Shown here: positions 44,731 to 56,154 of the stretch, one piece after another
How the letters are laid out: the number at the start of each line of letters is the position of its first letter
How positions within the stretch are numbered: the first letter of the stretch is position 1
DNA from: Dyella marensis
GTDB lineage: Bacteria; Pseudomonadota; Gammaproteobacteria; Xanthomonadales; Rhodanobacteraceae
NCBI RefSeq assembly: GCF_900112865.1
Contig: NZ_FONH01000018.1
Coordinates: forward strand, 31,323 to 95,322
Reading direction: 5' to 3'
DNA: 64,000 bases
Translations under genes and position numbers: made by a program
Notes under the pieces: model-generated
What the model saw: the letters and a program-made list of their open reading frames with translations, nothing else
The model's database searches: none
Told to the model about the DNA's origin: nothing

Positions 44731-46200
44731 GTGACGGCTTCTGCTCCCCTGGTCGACGCATTCGACCTGGTGATTTTCGGCGGCACGGGCGACCTTGCCT
44801 TGCGCAAGCTGCTGCCCGCCCTGTTCCATCGCTTCCTCGACGGCCAGATCCCGGCCGGCAGCCGCGTCGTCGGCATTGCCCGCGAGGGGCTGGACGATGA
44901 CGGCTACCGCGCCAACATCCGCAAGGCGCTGCTCGAGGCCGGCGGTGCCAAGGACAAGGTCGACGCCTTCCTCACGCAGGTCGCCTACCGCTCGCTCGAC
45001 GCGCGCAAGGACGAAGGCTGGGACGCGTTCGCCGCGCTGATCGGCGAACAGCCCGACCACGTGCGGGTGTTCTATCTCTCGACCTCGCCGGAACTGTTCG
45101 TCGACATCTGCAACCGCCTGGGCGAATACGACCTCAACCGCGGCAAGTCGCGCGTGGTGCTGGAGAAGCCGATCGGCCGCGACCTGGCCAGCGCCAACCA
45201 GATCAACGATGCGGTCGGCCGCATCTTCGACGAATCGCAGACCTATCGCATCGACCATTACCTCGGCAAGGAAACGGTGCAGAACCTGCTGGCGCTGCGC
45301 TTCGGCAACGCCTTGTTCGAGCCGTTGTGGAACGCCGGCCATATCGACCACGTGCAGATCACCGTGGCCGAGACGCTCGGCGTCGGCACCCGCGGCGCCT
45401 ACTACGACCGTGCCGGCGCGCTGCGCGACATGGTGCAGAACCACATCCTGCAGCTGCTGTGCATGGTGGCGATGGAGCCGCCGTCCTCGCTGTCGCCGGA
45501 TGCGGTGCGCGACGAGAAGCTCAAGGTGCTGCGCTCGCTCAGGCCGATCGACGAATCCAACGCCGCCCAGTACACCGTGCGCGGCCAGTACCGCGCCGGC
45601 GCCGCCGAAGGGCAGAGCGTGCCGGGCTATCTCGAAGAACTCGGCCCGGGCTCCAAGTCCCACACCGAGACCTTCGTGGCGCTGAAGACCGAGATCGAAA
45701 ACTGGCGCTGGGCCGGCGTGCCGTTCTACCTGCGCACAGGCAAGCGTTTGCCGGAACGCGTGTCCGAGATCGTGGTGGTGTTCAAGTCGGTGCCGCATTC
45801 GATCTTCGACGCCTCGGCCGGCCCGCTCACGCAGAACCGCCTGGTGCTGCGCCTGCAGCCGGACGAAGGCGTGAAGCTGTGGCTGACCATCAAGCACCCC
45901 GGTCCCGGCGGACTGCGCCTGCGCCACGTGCCGCTGGACATGAGCTTTGCCGAAGCCTTCGGCGTGTCGCAGCCGGATGCCTACGAGCGCCTGCTGCTCG
46001 ACGTGGTGCGCGGCAATCCCACCCTGTTCATGCGCCGCGACGAAGTCGAGGCCGCCTGGCGCTGGGCCGGTCCGATCCTGGACGCCTGGGGCGCCAGCGG
46101 CGAGGCGCCGCGCCCGTATACCGCCGGCACCTGGGGTCCGAGCGCGGCCGTGGCGCTGATCGAGCGCGACGGTCGCACCTGGAACGAAGACAGCGAGTAA
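44731..46200 (+). CDS. zwf: Glucose-6-phosphate 1-dehydrogenase
   Basis: This 489-residue enzyme oxidises glucose-6-phosphate to 6-phosphogluconolactone and makes NADPH, the entry to the Entner-Doudoroff and pentose phosphate routes. The dinucleotide site is FDLVIFGGTGDLALRKLLPA at residues 11-30. The active-site segment is RIDHYLGKETVQNLLALRF near residue 175, with the catalytic histidine further on. A GTG at 44731 is chosen as start because GAGGTG lies six bases before it and the length matches E. coli Zwf. An ATG at 44668 would lie on the -10 box. It heads a zwf-pgl-edd-eda cluster. Confidence 0.95.
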   Translation: MTASAPLVDAFDLVIFGGTGDLALRKLLPALFHRFLDGQIPAGSRVVGIAREGLDDDGYRANIRKALLEAGGAKDKVDAFLTQVAYRSLDARKDEGWDAFAALIGEQPDHVRVFYLSTSPELFVDICNRLGEYDLNRGKSRVVLEKPIGRDLASANQINDAVGRIFDESQTYRIDHYLGKETVQNLLALRFGNALFEPLWNAGHIDHVQITVAETLGVGTRGAYYDRAGALRDMVQNHILQLLCMVAMEPPSSLSPDAVRDEKLKVLRSLRPIDESNAAQYTVRGQYRAGAAEGQSVPGYLEELGPGSKSHTETFVALKTEIENWRWAGVPFYLRTGKRLPERVSEIVVVFKSVPHSIFDASAGPLTQNRLVLRLQPDEGVKLWLTIKHPGPGGLRLRHVPLDMSFAEAFGVSQPDAYERLLLDVVRGNPTLFMRRDEVEAAWRWAGPILDAWGASGEAPRPYTAGTWGPSAAVALIERDGRTWNEDSE

Positions 46201-46305
46201 TGCATCGCCGAGCGCGACGGTGCGGCTTCGCTTCACCGTCGCGTTGCATGTCCGCGCCTACACTCGATTTTCCCGCCGGCGCCAGCGCGCCCATCGCTCT
46301 CCCTC

Positions 46306-47025
46306 ATGGCCATGCCTGACCACGTCGACGTCACCACGCACAGCTTCACCGACTGCCACGCGCTGGCCCGCGCACTGGCCGACCGCATCGCCGAGCGCCT
46401 GCGCGCCGGCATCGCCGCGCGCGGCCAAGCGCTGCTGGCGGTCTCCGGCGGCAGCACGCCGGTGCATTTCTTCCGCCAACTGTCGCGTGCCGAGCTGGAC
46501 TGGTCGAAGGTCCACGTCACCCTGGTCGACGAGCGCTGGGTACCGGAAAGCCACGAGCGCTCCAACGCGCGCATGGTGAAAGCCGACCTGCTGCAGCATG
46601 CCGCCTCCTCCGCGCATTTCGTGCCGCTGTATACCGACGCGCCGACGCCCGAAGCCGGCGTCGCCGCGGTGCGCGCGCGCATCGCCGCGCTGCCGTTCCC
46701 GTTCGACGCGGTGATCCTCGGCATGGGCACGGACGGGCACACCGCCTCGTTCTTCCCTGGCGGCGATCGCCTCGCCGAGGCGCTGGACCTGGCCGGCACC
46801 GCGCTGCTGCTGCCGATGCGCGCCGCCGGTGCCGGCGAGCCGCGCATCACCTTCACCCTGCCCGCGCTGCTGGATACGCAAGGCCTGTTCCTGCACATCG
46901 AAGGCGAACCCAAGCGCCAGCTGCTCGCCGACGCCCGCCTCGGGCTGGGCGCGGGCAAGGATTACCCGATACGCAGCGTGCTGATCCAGACGCGCGTGCC
47001 GGTCGCCGTGTACTGGTGCCCTTGA
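46306..47025 (+). CDS. pgl: 6-phosphogluconolactonase
   Basis: This 239-residue enzyme hydrolyses 6-phosphogluconolactone to 6-phosphogluconate, the step after Zwf. Visible motifs are [17 protein letters not shown] near residue 45, [17 protein letters not shown] near 68, and [17 protein letters not shown] near 140, all typical of the Pgl/SOL (glucosamine-6-phosphate isomerase-like) family. It is the second gene of the cluster, 105 bases after zwf. A strong hairpin separates it from edd. Confidence 0.95.
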   Translation: MAMPDHVDVTTHSFTDCHALARALADRIAERLRAGIAARGQALLAVSGGSTPVHFFRQLSRAELDWSKVHVTLVDERWVPESHERSNARMVKADLLQHAASSAHFVPLYTDAPTPEAGVAAVRARIAALPFPFDAVILGMGTDGHTASFFPGGDRLAEALDLAGTALLLPMRAAGAGEPRITFTLPALLDTQGLFLHIEGEPKRQLLADARLGLGAGKDYPIRSVLIQTRVPVAVYWCP

Positions 47026-47043
47026 GCACCGGACGCCAGGAGT

Positions 47044-47075
47044 GGGAAACGGGCGGCCCTCAACGCCCGTTTCCC
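47044..47075 (+). other. Perfect intercistronic hairpin between pgl and edd
   Basis: GGGAAACGGGCG and CGCCCGTTTCCC form a perfect 12-base-pair stem around an eight-base loop. The following sequence is pyrimidine-rich but lacks a T-run. It may act as a partial terminator or RNA-processing site that changes the ratio of edd-eda to zwf-pgl. Confidence 0.65.
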
Positions 47076-47110
47076 GCTTCTCCCCCTCTCTTTCGAATGA
47101 ACGCAAAAGC

Positions 47111-48931
<1,821 letters not shown>

Positions 48932-48953
48932 CCTCACTTCCCCAGGATCTTCC

Positions 48954-49604
48954 ATGAGCAGCATCGAAACCAAGCAGCAGCAAGTCGAAGCCACCCTGCG
49001 CCTCGCGCCGGTGGTGCCGGTGGTGATCATCGACGACGCCAGGGCAGCGGTGCCGATGGCGCGCGCGCTGGTGGCCGGCGGTATTCCGGCGATCGAGGTG
49101 ACGCTGCGCACGCCGGCGGCGCTGGATGCGATTCGCGCGATCGCTGCCGAAGTGGAGGGCGCCGTGGTGGGCGTGGGCACGGTGCTGACGCCGCGGGATC
49201 TGGAGCATGCGCGCCAGGCCGGCGCGAAGTTCGCGGTGTCGCCGGGTGTATCGCCGAAGCTGCTGGCGGCGGCGGACGACAGCGATCTGCCGCTGCTGCC
49301 GGGCGTGGCGACGGCATCGGAGGCGATGAGCCTGCTGGAGCGCGGCTATCGCCATCTGAAGTTTTTTCCCGCGGTACCGGCGGGCGGGCACAAGTTGCTT
49401 GGTGCGTGGGCGAGTCCGCTGCCGCAGATTCGTTTTTGCCCGACGGGCGGCATCAGCCTGACGAGTGCGCCGGAGTTTTTGTCGCTGCCGAACGTGGTGT
49501 GCGTGGGCGGCTCATGGCTCACGCCGGTGGACAAGTTGAAGTCTGGCGACTGGGCCGGCATCGAAGCGCTGGCGCGCGAAGCGGCAGCGCTCAAGGCGCG
49601 CTGA
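48954..49604 (+). CDS. eda: KDPG/KHG aldolase
   Basis: This 216-residue aldolase splits 2-keto-3-deoxy-6-phosphogluconate into pyruvate and glyceraldehyde-3-phosphate, the last step of the Entner-Doudoroff pathway. The Schiff-base lysine is K136 in RHLKFFPA, and the general acid/base glutamate is E48 in IPAIEVTLRT. The phosphate-binding segment is FCPTGGISL near residue 165. AGGAT precedes the ATG. It is the last gene of the cluster and is followed by a REPIN-like palindrome that may help end the transcript. Confidence 0.97.
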   Translation: MSSIETKQQQVEATLRLAPVVPVVIIDDARAAVPMARALVAGGIPAIEVTLRTPAALDAIRAIAAEVEGAVVGVGTVLTPRDLEHARQAGAKFAVSPGVSPKLLAAADDSDLPLLPGVATASEAMSLLERGYRHLKFFPAVPAGGHKLLGAWASPLPQIRFCPTGGISLTSAPEFLSLPNVVCVGGSWLTPVDKLKSGDWAGIEALAREAAALKAR

Positions 49605-49615
49605 CATAACACGTC

Positions 49616-49709
49616 GGCGTAGGTTGGGGTGAGCCGCAGGCGAACCCCAACACAGGCACGGACGGAGCACCCCGTTGGGGTTCGCCTGCGGCTCACCCCA
49701 ACCTACGCC
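49616..49709. repeat. REPIN-like mirrored palindrome, copy C
   Basis: The most symmetric copy: GGCGTAGGTTGGGGTGAGC at one end mirrors the other exactly, with inner arms GCCGCAGGCGAACCCCAAC and their reverse complement. It starts 12 bases after the eda stop codon and lies between convergent genes. The central 20 or so bases are unique. Confidence 0.95.
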
Positions 49710-49771
49710 AGGCGGATATACGCCTGGCGCATGAAGGCGGCCCGGTTACCCGGGCCGCCTTCATGCGCCGA

Positions 49772-51379
49772 TCAATTGACGCTGACCGCACTCCACGCCG
49801 AAGCCACCCCGGCGTACTGCGTCGACGTCGTCCCATACAGATCCGCGGCCGCCTTCAACGTCGCCGTGCGCGCCGCCGCATAGTTGGTGTTGGATGTCAT
49901 GTACACCGTCAACGCCCGATACCAGATCTTCTGGGCCGCATCGCGCCCGATACCGCCGGCCGCGGTATTGCCGTTGCACACCAGCTTCGCCGCGGTGAGA
50001 TTGGCCGACGTGCCGGCACCGAACCCGGCCGGCACCACCGCGCCTTCCGCCAGCAGGTAGAAGAAGTGGTTGCCCACGCCCGAGCTGTAGTGGACGTTGA
50101 GCGAACCCACCGAGCTGCTCCAGCAATCGGCGGAGGCGCCGTCCAGGCTGGGTTTGAACATGTAGCGCAGCGCAGTGGTGCCGCCGGGGTTGCTGCGGTA
50201 GATCTTCTCGCCGATCAGGTAGTCCGGCGCGTCGGTGCTGTTGTTGGCGTAGTACTCGACCATGGTGCCGAAGATGTCGGAGTTGGCTTCGTTCAAGCCG
50301 CCCGACTCGCCGGAATAGGCCAGCCCCGCTGTGGCCTGCGTCACGCCGTGGCTCATTTCGTGGCCGGCCACGTCCACCGCCACCAGCGGGAACCAAGTGG
50401 TGCCGCCGTCGCCGTACTCCATCGCGCTGCCGTTCCAGGCGGCGTTGTTGGAGGTATAGCCGGTGCCGACGTAGATCTTCACGTGCGCATAGCTCTTCAC
50501 GCCCTGGCCGTCGTTGAAGATGCCGTTGCGGCCGTGCACGTTCTTGTAATAGTCCCAGGTCTTGGACACGCCATAGGCGATGTCGCCGGCCACCGTGGCG
50601 CGATCGCTCTCGGCATTGTTGCCCCACACGTTGTCGGTATCGGTGAACAGCGTGGCGTTGCGCAGATTGGCCGATGTGTCGTTCTTGCCCTTGGCGTCGT
50701 AGACCGAGCCGTTGCCGCGCGAGGGATCGACCAGCTGGTAGCCGCCGCTCACCGAGTTGGTGACGATGCCGACATTGCCCACCAGCAGCGACTTGCCGGT
50801 GCCGTTGGCGGCGGCGGTCTGGAACAGGTTCCAGCGGTCCAGCACCTTGCCGTTGGCGGCATCGACGAAGTAGCGCATGTTGGCGGTGCCGAAGGTGTCG
50901 GAGGCGCCCTGCACGTTCACTTCATAGGCCAGCACCGGCTTGTCGCCGCGCGCGTAGATCACCAGGCCGCGGCTTTCGATGCTCTCGATGGTGCCGTTGA
51001 AATCCTTGCCGGCGACCAGTTGCGCCTCGTTGGCGCTGGTGCGCGGCGACAGGCTGGGACGACCGCGGCCGTGCAGGGTGAGGCTGGCTTCGCGGAAGCG
51101 GCCGTTGTTGCTGTGTACCACCACGTCGCCGCCGATCACCGGCAGTCCGCGGTAGCTGCGCTGCATGCGCACGTGCTCGGTGCCGTCGGCATCGACGATC
51201 ACATCGGTGGCTTCGAATGCATCATCGCTGTCGGCCTGCAGTGCGGCGGATTGCTGCCTGGCCAGGCCCTTGGCGGCACCGGCGATCGCCATCTGGTCGA
51301 AGCGGGCGGCCTGCGCGCCGCCGGCAAGCGTGAGCGCGGCGGCGATGGAGAGGCTGAGTACGTAAGGCTTCAAGGACAT
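49772..51379 (-). CDS. Secreted M4 family metallopeptidase (thermolysin/pseudolysin type)
   Basis: This 535-residue exported zinc protease has a signal peptide ending near AQA-ARF (residue 25), then an FTP/PepSY-type propeptide up to about residue 200, then the M4 catalytic domain. The zinc motif is HEMSH with the first histidine at about 340, the third ligand is in GGLNEANSDIFG, and the C-terminal helix domain ends with TSTQYAGVASAWSAVSVN. It would be secreted and self-activated. The ATG at 51379 has AGGAG seven bases upstream; the preceding GTG is less likely. Confidence 0.95.
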   Translation of the reverse strand: MSLKPYVLSLSIAAALTLAGGAQAARFDQMAIAGAAKGLARQQSAALQADSDDAFEATDVIVDADGTEHVRMQRSYRGLPVIGGDVVVHSNNGRFREASLTLHGRGRPSLSPRTSANEAQLVAGKDFNGTIESIESRGLVIYARGDKPVLAYEVNVQGASDTFGTANMRYFVDAANGKVLDRWNLFQTAAANGTGKSLLVGNVGIVTNSVSGGYQLVDPSRGNGSVYDAKGKNDTSANLRNATLFTDTDNVWGNNAESDRATVAGDIAYGVSKTWDYYKNVHGRNGIFNDGQGVKSYAHVKIYVGTGYTSNNAAWNGSAMEYGDGGTTWFPLVAVDVAGHEMSHGVTQATAGLAYSGESGGLNEANSDIFGTMVEYYANNSTDAPDYLIGEKIYRSNPGGTTALRYMFKPSLDGASADCWSSSVGSLNVHYSSGVGNHFFYLLAEGAVVPAGFGAGTSANLTAAKLVCNGNTAAGGIGRDAAQKIWYRALTVYMTSNTNYAAARTATLKAAADLYGTTSTQYAGVASAWSAVSVN

Positions 51380-51591
51380 CACGACACTCCTGACTTGAAA
51401 ATGGGCAAGAGAAGGGCGCGGCCATGTGCTTGCGCACGCGGCCGATCGCGCCCCCGAATGGAAAAACTCCTGAAGAACCTCCCCTGAGGGCGGCTATCCT
51501 CCGGATGAGCCCATCGCAAGAACATAGGAATGTTTCGTAAGTTCTTCACGGTGAAATCACGCAAGCCTCGCGCAAGTCGGCGCGCTCGCTG

Positions 51592-52059
51592 TCACGCGCG
51601 ATCGCATCGCCAGGTGAAGCGGCGCTTGGCCCATTCGGTGGCGCCGAGGCGGCGATAGAAATGCGCCGCGCGTTCGTTCCATGCAGGCGTCTGCCATTGC
51701 ATCGATGCGCAAGCGCAAGCGCGTGCGAAGGCTGCGAGCGTCTCGAACAAGCGCAGGCCGATGCCGAGGCCTCGCCATGCATCGCGCACATACAGGCAAT
51801 CCATGTGCAGGAAAGGCGCGGCGTCGAGCGTGGAGAAATCGATCGTCGCCGTCGCATAGCCCACGGCGTCGTCGCCGCTCCACGCCAGCCAGGCGTATAC
51901 GCGTGGCGGTGTCGCATCGAGCGCTGCGGCCAGTGCATGGCTGCGTCGATCGAGCGCGTGCCCGATGCGCTCGTACGCCGCGTGCTCGATGCATAGGGGA
52001 AGCAGCGCCGGCAGATCGTGTCCGCCGGCGCTGCGGACGGCGATGTGGCCTTGGCTCAT
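51592..52059 (-). CDS. GNAT family N-acetyltransferase
   Basis: This 155-residue protein has the GNAT fold: the acetyl-CoA pyrophosphate loop is in CLYVRDAWRGLGIGLRLFET (about residues 88-107, R..G.G pattern), and the C-terminal HFYRRLGATEWAKRRF matches the last strands. It would acetylate a small molecule or protein amine in the cytoplasm. Its start overlaps the rhodanese stop by four bases (ATGA), so the two are translationally coupled. The substrate is unknown. Confidence 0.87.
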   Translation of the reverse strand: MSQGHIAVRSAGGHDLPALLPLCIEHAAYERIGHALDRRSHALAAALDATPPRVYAWLAWSGDDAVGYATATIDFSTLDAAPFLHMDCLYVRDAWRGLGIGLRLFETLAAFARACACASMQWQTPAWNERAAHFYRRLGATEWAKRRFTWRCDRA

Positions 52060-52454
52060 GCGCCGCGTTCGAGACCGAAGCCTTCGTCGATCCAGCCGGT
52101 CAGCCCGCCGATCATTTCCTTTACCGGCCGCCCAAGCTGCGCCAGCTTCACCGCTGCCTTGTTGGCGCCGTTGCAGTGCGGACCGGCGCAGTAGACGACG
52201 AACAGCGTATCGGCCGGAAATTCGGCCAGGCGCTGCTCGCCGATGGTGCGCGTCGGCAGGTTCAGCGCGCCGGGTACATGGCCGGCGGCGTACATGGTCG
52301 GCGTGCGCACGTCGAGCAACACGAAGTCCTTGTCCTCGTGCTGCGTGGCGTAGTGCACGTCCGCGCAATCGGTCTCGAAGCCCAGGCGGGCCTGGAAGTG
52401 GGCCAGCGCCTGGGCGCTGGCGGCGGCGGGAACGCGATGGACGACGCTGCTCAT
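52056..52454 (-). CDS. Rhodanese-like domain protein
   Basis: This 132-residue single-domain sulfurtransferase has the rhodanese signatures FVLLDVRTPTMYAAGHVPGA (about residues 44-63) and the active-site loop VVYCAGPHCNGANKA with the catalytic cysteine at C89. A helix follows in the GLTGWIDEGF motif. The loop is longer than in thiosulfate sulfurtransferases, so the substrate may differ. The ATG at 52454 matches the domain's start. It is divergent from a GlxA/FtrA-type regulator, a pairing seen in other Proteobacteria, and coupled to the GNAT gene downstream. Confidence 0.9.
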   Translation of the reverse strand: MSSVVHRVPAAASAQALAHFQARLGFETDCADVHYATQHEDKDFVLLDVRTPTMYAAGHVPGALNLPTRTIGEQRLAEFPADTLFVVYCAGPHCNGANKAAVKLAQLGRPVKEMIGGLTGWIDEGFGLERGA

Positions 52455-52522
52455 GGGGCGGTACTCCGTGGTGAAGATGGCGCCAGTGTGGGCACTGGCG
52501 GCCGCGGCCGCTATTGGCAAGA

Positions 52523-53533
52523 ATGCCAGGCATCATGAATAAACCGCCAAAGCGACCGGGCACTCCCACCGGCCCCGCCAACCGCAACGTGGCGGTGCTG
52601 GTCTACGACGGCCTGTGCACCTTCGAGTACGGCATCGCGGTGGAGATGTTCGGCATCGCGCGGCCGGAGTTCGAGAACTGGTACCGCTTCGTCTCCTGCG
52701 CGGTGGACCGCGGCGCGATGCGCGCGGCCGGCGGACTGAGCGTGCGCGCCGACACCGGCCTGGAAGGACTGGCCCGCGCCGGCACCATCATCGTTCCCGG
52801 CTGGCGCGGCGCCGATGCCGTGCCGCCGGCGGCTTTGCTCGATGCGCTGCGTGCGGCACACAAGCGTGGCGCGCGCCTGCTGTCGTTCTGTTCCGGCGTG
52901 TTCGTGCTGGCCGCCGCGGGACTGCTGGACGATCGCGCGGCGACCACGCATTGGCGCTACGCGGAGATTCTGGCGGAACGCTATCCGCGCATCCGCCTCG
53001 CGCCGGACGTGCTCTACGTCGACGAAGGCCAGGTGATGACGTCCGCCGGCAGCGCCGCGGCGATCGACCTGTCGCTGCACCTGATCCGCCGCGACTATGG
53101 CCCGCGCATCGCCAACCAGGTGGCGCGCCGTGCGGTGGTGCCGACGCATCGCGACGGTGGCCAGGCGCAATTCATTCCCGCGCCGCTGCCCGAGCAGGGC
53201 GCCGCACTCGGCACGCTGCTGGAGTGGATGCGCCGCCGGCTGGACCAGCCGTTGCCGATCGGCGTGCTGGCCGAACGCGCGCGCATGAGCGAGCGCACCC
53301 TGCTGCGGCGCTTCGAGGAAGCCACCGGCCACTCGCCCAAGCAATGGCTGGTGCACGAGCGCCTGGCGCGCGCACGCGAACTGCTCGAAGGCAGCGACCT
53401 GGCCGTGGAGCAGATCGCCGACCGCTGCGGCTTCGGCAGCGCCGATACGCTGCGCCACCATTTCCGCCGCGCCATCAAGCTGAGCCCCGCACGCTATCGC
53501 GAGCGCTTCGCGTTGGCCGGACAGCAAACATAG
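52523..53533 (+). CDS. GlxA/FtrA-type AraC family regulator (DJ-1/PfpI domain)
   Basis: This 336-residue regulator joins an N-terminal DJ-1/PfpI-like domain to an AraC DNA-binding domain. The first shows VAVLVYDGLCTFEYGIAVEM near residue 23 and LLSFCSGVFVLAAAGLLD near 115, with the nucleophile-elbow cysteine present. The second (about 235-330) has LPIGVLAERARMSERTLLRR and VEQIADRCGFGSADTLRHHF. It is divergent from the rhodanese-GNAT pair, which are its likely targets. An ATG at 52535 or a TTG at 52514 are alternative starts; no ribosome-binding site decides. Confidence 0.9.
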   Translation: MPGIMNKPPKRPGTPTGPANRNVAVLVYDGLCTFEYGIAVEMFGIARPEFENWYRFVSCAVDRGAMRAAGGLSVRADTGLEGLARAGTIIVPGWRGADAVPPAALLDALRAAHKRGARLLSFCSGVFVLAAAGLLDDRAATTHWRYAEILAERYPRIRLAPDVLYVDEGQVMTSAGSAAAIDLSLHLIRRDYGPRIANQVARRAVVPTHRDGGQAQFIPAPLPEQGAALGTLLEWMRRRLDQPLPIGVLAERARMSERTLLRRFEEATGHSPKQWLVHERLARARELLEGSDLAVEQIADRCGFGSADTLRHHFRRAIKLSPARYRERFALAGQQT

Positions 53534-53588
53534 AGAAGCGCGGCGGACACCGCTAAGCTGCCGTCCGTTCTTTCCCGCCGCGATCCCC

Positions 53589-54443
53589 ATGCTCTTCATC
53601 CTTCTCGCCGTCTGCTGCAGCGTCCTGGTCTCCGTCCTGCTGAAGCTGGCGCGCCGCCACGGCGTCGACGTGGGGCAGGCGATCGCCTGGAACTACGTGG
53701 CCACCAGCGCGCTCACCGCCTGGGTGTTCCATCCGTCGCTGGATGCGCTGGCGCGCCCCGGTGCGCCCTGGCTCGGCTTCGTGGGGCTGGGCCTGCTGCT
53801 GCCGGTGATCTTCCTGGCGCTGGCCGCCTCGGTGCGGCATGCCGGCATCGTGCGCAGCGACGCCGCCCAGCGGCTCTCGCTGCTGGTGTCGCTGCTGGCG
53901 GCCTTCCTGCTGTTCGGCGAAGCGGTGAACGCGGTCAAGCTGGCCGGCATCGGCCTGGGGCTGGTCGCCCTGGCCTGCATGGTGTGGCGTGGCCGGACGG
54001 ATGCAGCGGAAGGCCCGGCCGGGTGGCTGTGGCCCCTCACCGTATTCGTCGGCTTCGCCGCGATCGACATCCTGTTCAAGGAGGTGGCCCGTGCCGGCAC
54101 CTCGTTCGCCGCTTCGCTGCAGGCGATGTTCGCGCTGGCCCTGCTGGTGGCGTTCGCGATCCAGCTCGGCCGCCGCGCCGCCGGCCGCACGCGCTTCACC
54201 GTGCGCGACGCGCTGGCCGGCCTGCTGCTGGGCCTGGCCAACTTCGGCAACATCGTGTTCTACGTGCGCGCGCACCAGGCGCTGGCAGAGCGGCCGTCGC
54301 TGGTGTTCGCGGCGATGAACCTCGGCGTGGTGGCGCTGGGCGCGCTGGTGGGCACGCTGGTCTTCCGCGAGAAGTTGAGCCGGCTCAATCTGGCCGGCGT
54401 CGCCCTGGCCGTGGCGGCGATCGCCCTGGCCACGCACGGCTGA
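53589..54443 (+). CDS. EamA/DMT family transporter
   Basis: This 284-residue inner-membrane protein has about ten hydrophobic segments in two five-helix halves, the EamA (drug/metabolite transporter) arrangement. The first half begins MLFILLAVCCSVLVSVLLKL. The second ends with VVALGALVGTLVFREKLSRL and a last helix (LNLAGVALAVAAIALATHG), which match the family's conserved C-terminal E-K-L motif. By family it exports metabolites or amino acids. The substrate is unknown. It stands alone, 55 bases after the regulator. Confidence 0.85.
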   Translation: MLFILLAVCCSVLVSVLLKLARRHGVDVGQAIAWNYVATSALTAWVFHPSLDALARPGAPWLGFVGLGLLLPVIFLALAASVRHAGIVRSDAAQRLSLLVSLLAAFLLFGEAVNAVKLAGIGLGLVALACMVWRGRTDAAEGPAGWLWPLTVFVGFAAIDILFKEVARAGTSFAASLQAMFALALLVAFAIQLGRRAAGRTRFTVRDALAGLLLGLANFGNIVFYVRAHQALAERPSLVFAAMNLGVVALGALVGTLVFREKLSRLNLAGVALAVAAIALATHG

Positions 54444-54555
54444 AGTCCGCCGCGCGCCGCCATGCGGCCGCGTAGCCATGACTTCTGGGGTACGAAAGAC
54501 GGCACTTGCAGCGCCTAAGCTCGGGGATTCCCAGCCCCTCCCCGAAGGAACTCCG

Positions 54556-56154
54556 ATGCGCACGCTCCCGCTGGCCGCCGCCCTGGCCGCCCTGCTTTTT
54601 GCCGGTTCCGCGCTCGCCGCCGACAAGACGGACAAAGACAAGGACAAGGACAAGCCGCAGGACAGCAAGCCCGACGCCGCGCTGGTGCAGCCACAGTCGT
54701 CGGAGACCACCGGCAGCGTGCGCGTGGAAGGCAAGAGCATCGAGTACAAGGCGGTGGCCGGCACGCTGATCATCCACGGCACCGGCGACAAGGAGCACGA
54801 GCCGCAGATCAGCATGTTCTACACGGCGTACTTCAAGAAAGGCGCCGATGCCGGCAAGCGGCCCGTCACCTTCATCTACAACGGCGGCCCGGGGTCGGCG
54901 ACGGTATGGCTGCACATGGGCGCGTTCGGCCCGAAGCGCGTGGTGACCTCCGACGACAGCCACACGCCTGCGGCGCCCTACGGCCTGGTCAATAACGACT
55001 ACAGCCTGCTCGACGTCTCCGACCTGGTCTTCATCGACGCACCCGGCGCCGGCTTCAGCCGGCTGATCGCGGCGGACGAGGACAAGGGCAAGCGCGAGGA
55101 GCAGATGAAGGATCGCCGCAAGGAGGTCTACGGCGTGGACGGCGACGGCCATGCCTTCGCCAATTTCATCACGCAGTTCCTGTCCAAGTACGGCCGCTGG
55201 AATTCGCCCAAGTACCTGTTCGGCGAAAGCTACGGCACCACGCGCTCGGCCGTGCTGGCGAACATCCTGGAGAACCAGTCCAGCGTCGACCTCAACGGCG
55301 TGATCCTGCTTTCGCAGATCCTCAGTTTCGACACCAGCATCGACGGGCCGGAGACCAACCCCGGCGTGGACCTGCCGTATGTGGTGGCCCTGCCCACTTT
55401 TGCCGCGACGGCCTTCTATCACCACCGCCTGCCGCAGCAGCCGGCGGCGCTGGAGCCGTTCCTGCGCGAGGTGGAGCAGTTCGCGCTGAACGACTACGCC
55501 CAGGCACTGATGGCGGGCAGCCGCCTCGACGATGCGCGCAGGCAGGCGGTGGCGGAGAAGCTGCACCAGTACACCGGCCTGCCGGTGGCCTATCTGCTGA
55601 AGGCCGACCTGCGCGTCACCGGCGGCATGTTCGAGCACGAGCTGCAGAACGACGGTGGCGTCACCACCGGCCGCCTGGACAGCCGCTTCTCCGGCCCCTC
55701 GCTCGACCCGCTGAGCAAGGACTCCGAATACGATCCGCAGTCCTCCGCGATCAGCGCCGCCTACGTCGCCGCCTTCAACGACTACGTGCGCAAGCAGCTG
55801 AAGTACGGCGACGGCCAGCAGTACCGGCTGTTCGCCTCGATCGATCATTGGGATTTCAAGCACAACGGCGGCGAGGGCGAGCGCTCCATCAACGTCATGC
55901 CCGACCTGGCCAAGGCCATGAAGACCAATCCCAACCTGCGCGTGGCGCTGCACGGCGGCTATTACGACCTGGCCACGCCGTACTTCGCGGCCGACTACGA
56001 GATGCACCACCTGCCGATTCCGGCCTCGCTGCAGAAGAACATCTCCTACGACTGGTATCCGTCCGGCCACATGGTCTATGCGCACGAGGATTCGCTGAAG
56101 AAGCTGCACGACAACGTGGCGCGCTTCATCGGGGAAACGGACAATGTCAAATGA
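54556..56154 (+). CDS. Exported S10-like serine carboxypeptidase
   Basis: This 532-residue protein has a signal peptide ending near ALA-ADK (residue 21), a charged Lys/Asp-rich linker, and then a peptidase S10-like alpha/beta hydrolase. The oxyanion region is PVTFIYNGGPGSATVW, the nucleophile is S225 in LFGESYGT, the aspartate lies in GGYYDLATP and the histidine in YPSGHMVYAH. It would trim C-terminal residues from peptides in the periplasm. AAGGAA lies just before the ATG at 54556, and the open frame upstream has no signal-peptide character. Confidence 0.88.
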   Translation: MRTLPLAAALAALLFAGSALAADKTDKDKDKDKPQDSKPDAALVQPQSSETTGSVRVEGKSIEYKAVAGTLIIHGTGDKEHEPQISMFYTAYFKKGADAGKRPVTFIYNGGPGSATVWLHMGAFGPKRVVTSDDSHTPAAPYGLVNNDYSLLDVSDLVFIDAPGAGFSRLIAADEDKGKREEQMKDRRKEVYGVDGDGHAFANFITQFLSKYGRWNSPKYLFGESYGTTRSAVLANILENQSSVDLNGVILLSQILSFDTSIDGPETNPGVDLPYVVALPTFAATAFYHHRLPQQPAALEPFLREVEQFALNDYAQALMAGSRLDDARRQAVAEKLHQYTGLPVAYLLKADLRVTGGMFEHELQNDGGVTTGRLDSRFSGPSLDPLSKDSEYDPQSSAISAAYVAAFNDYVRKQLKYGDGQQYRLFASIDHWDFKHNGGEGERSINVMPDLAKAMKTNPNLRVALHGGYYDLATPYFAADYEMHHLPIPASLQKNISYDWYPSGHMVYAHEDSLKKLHDNVARFIGETDNVK

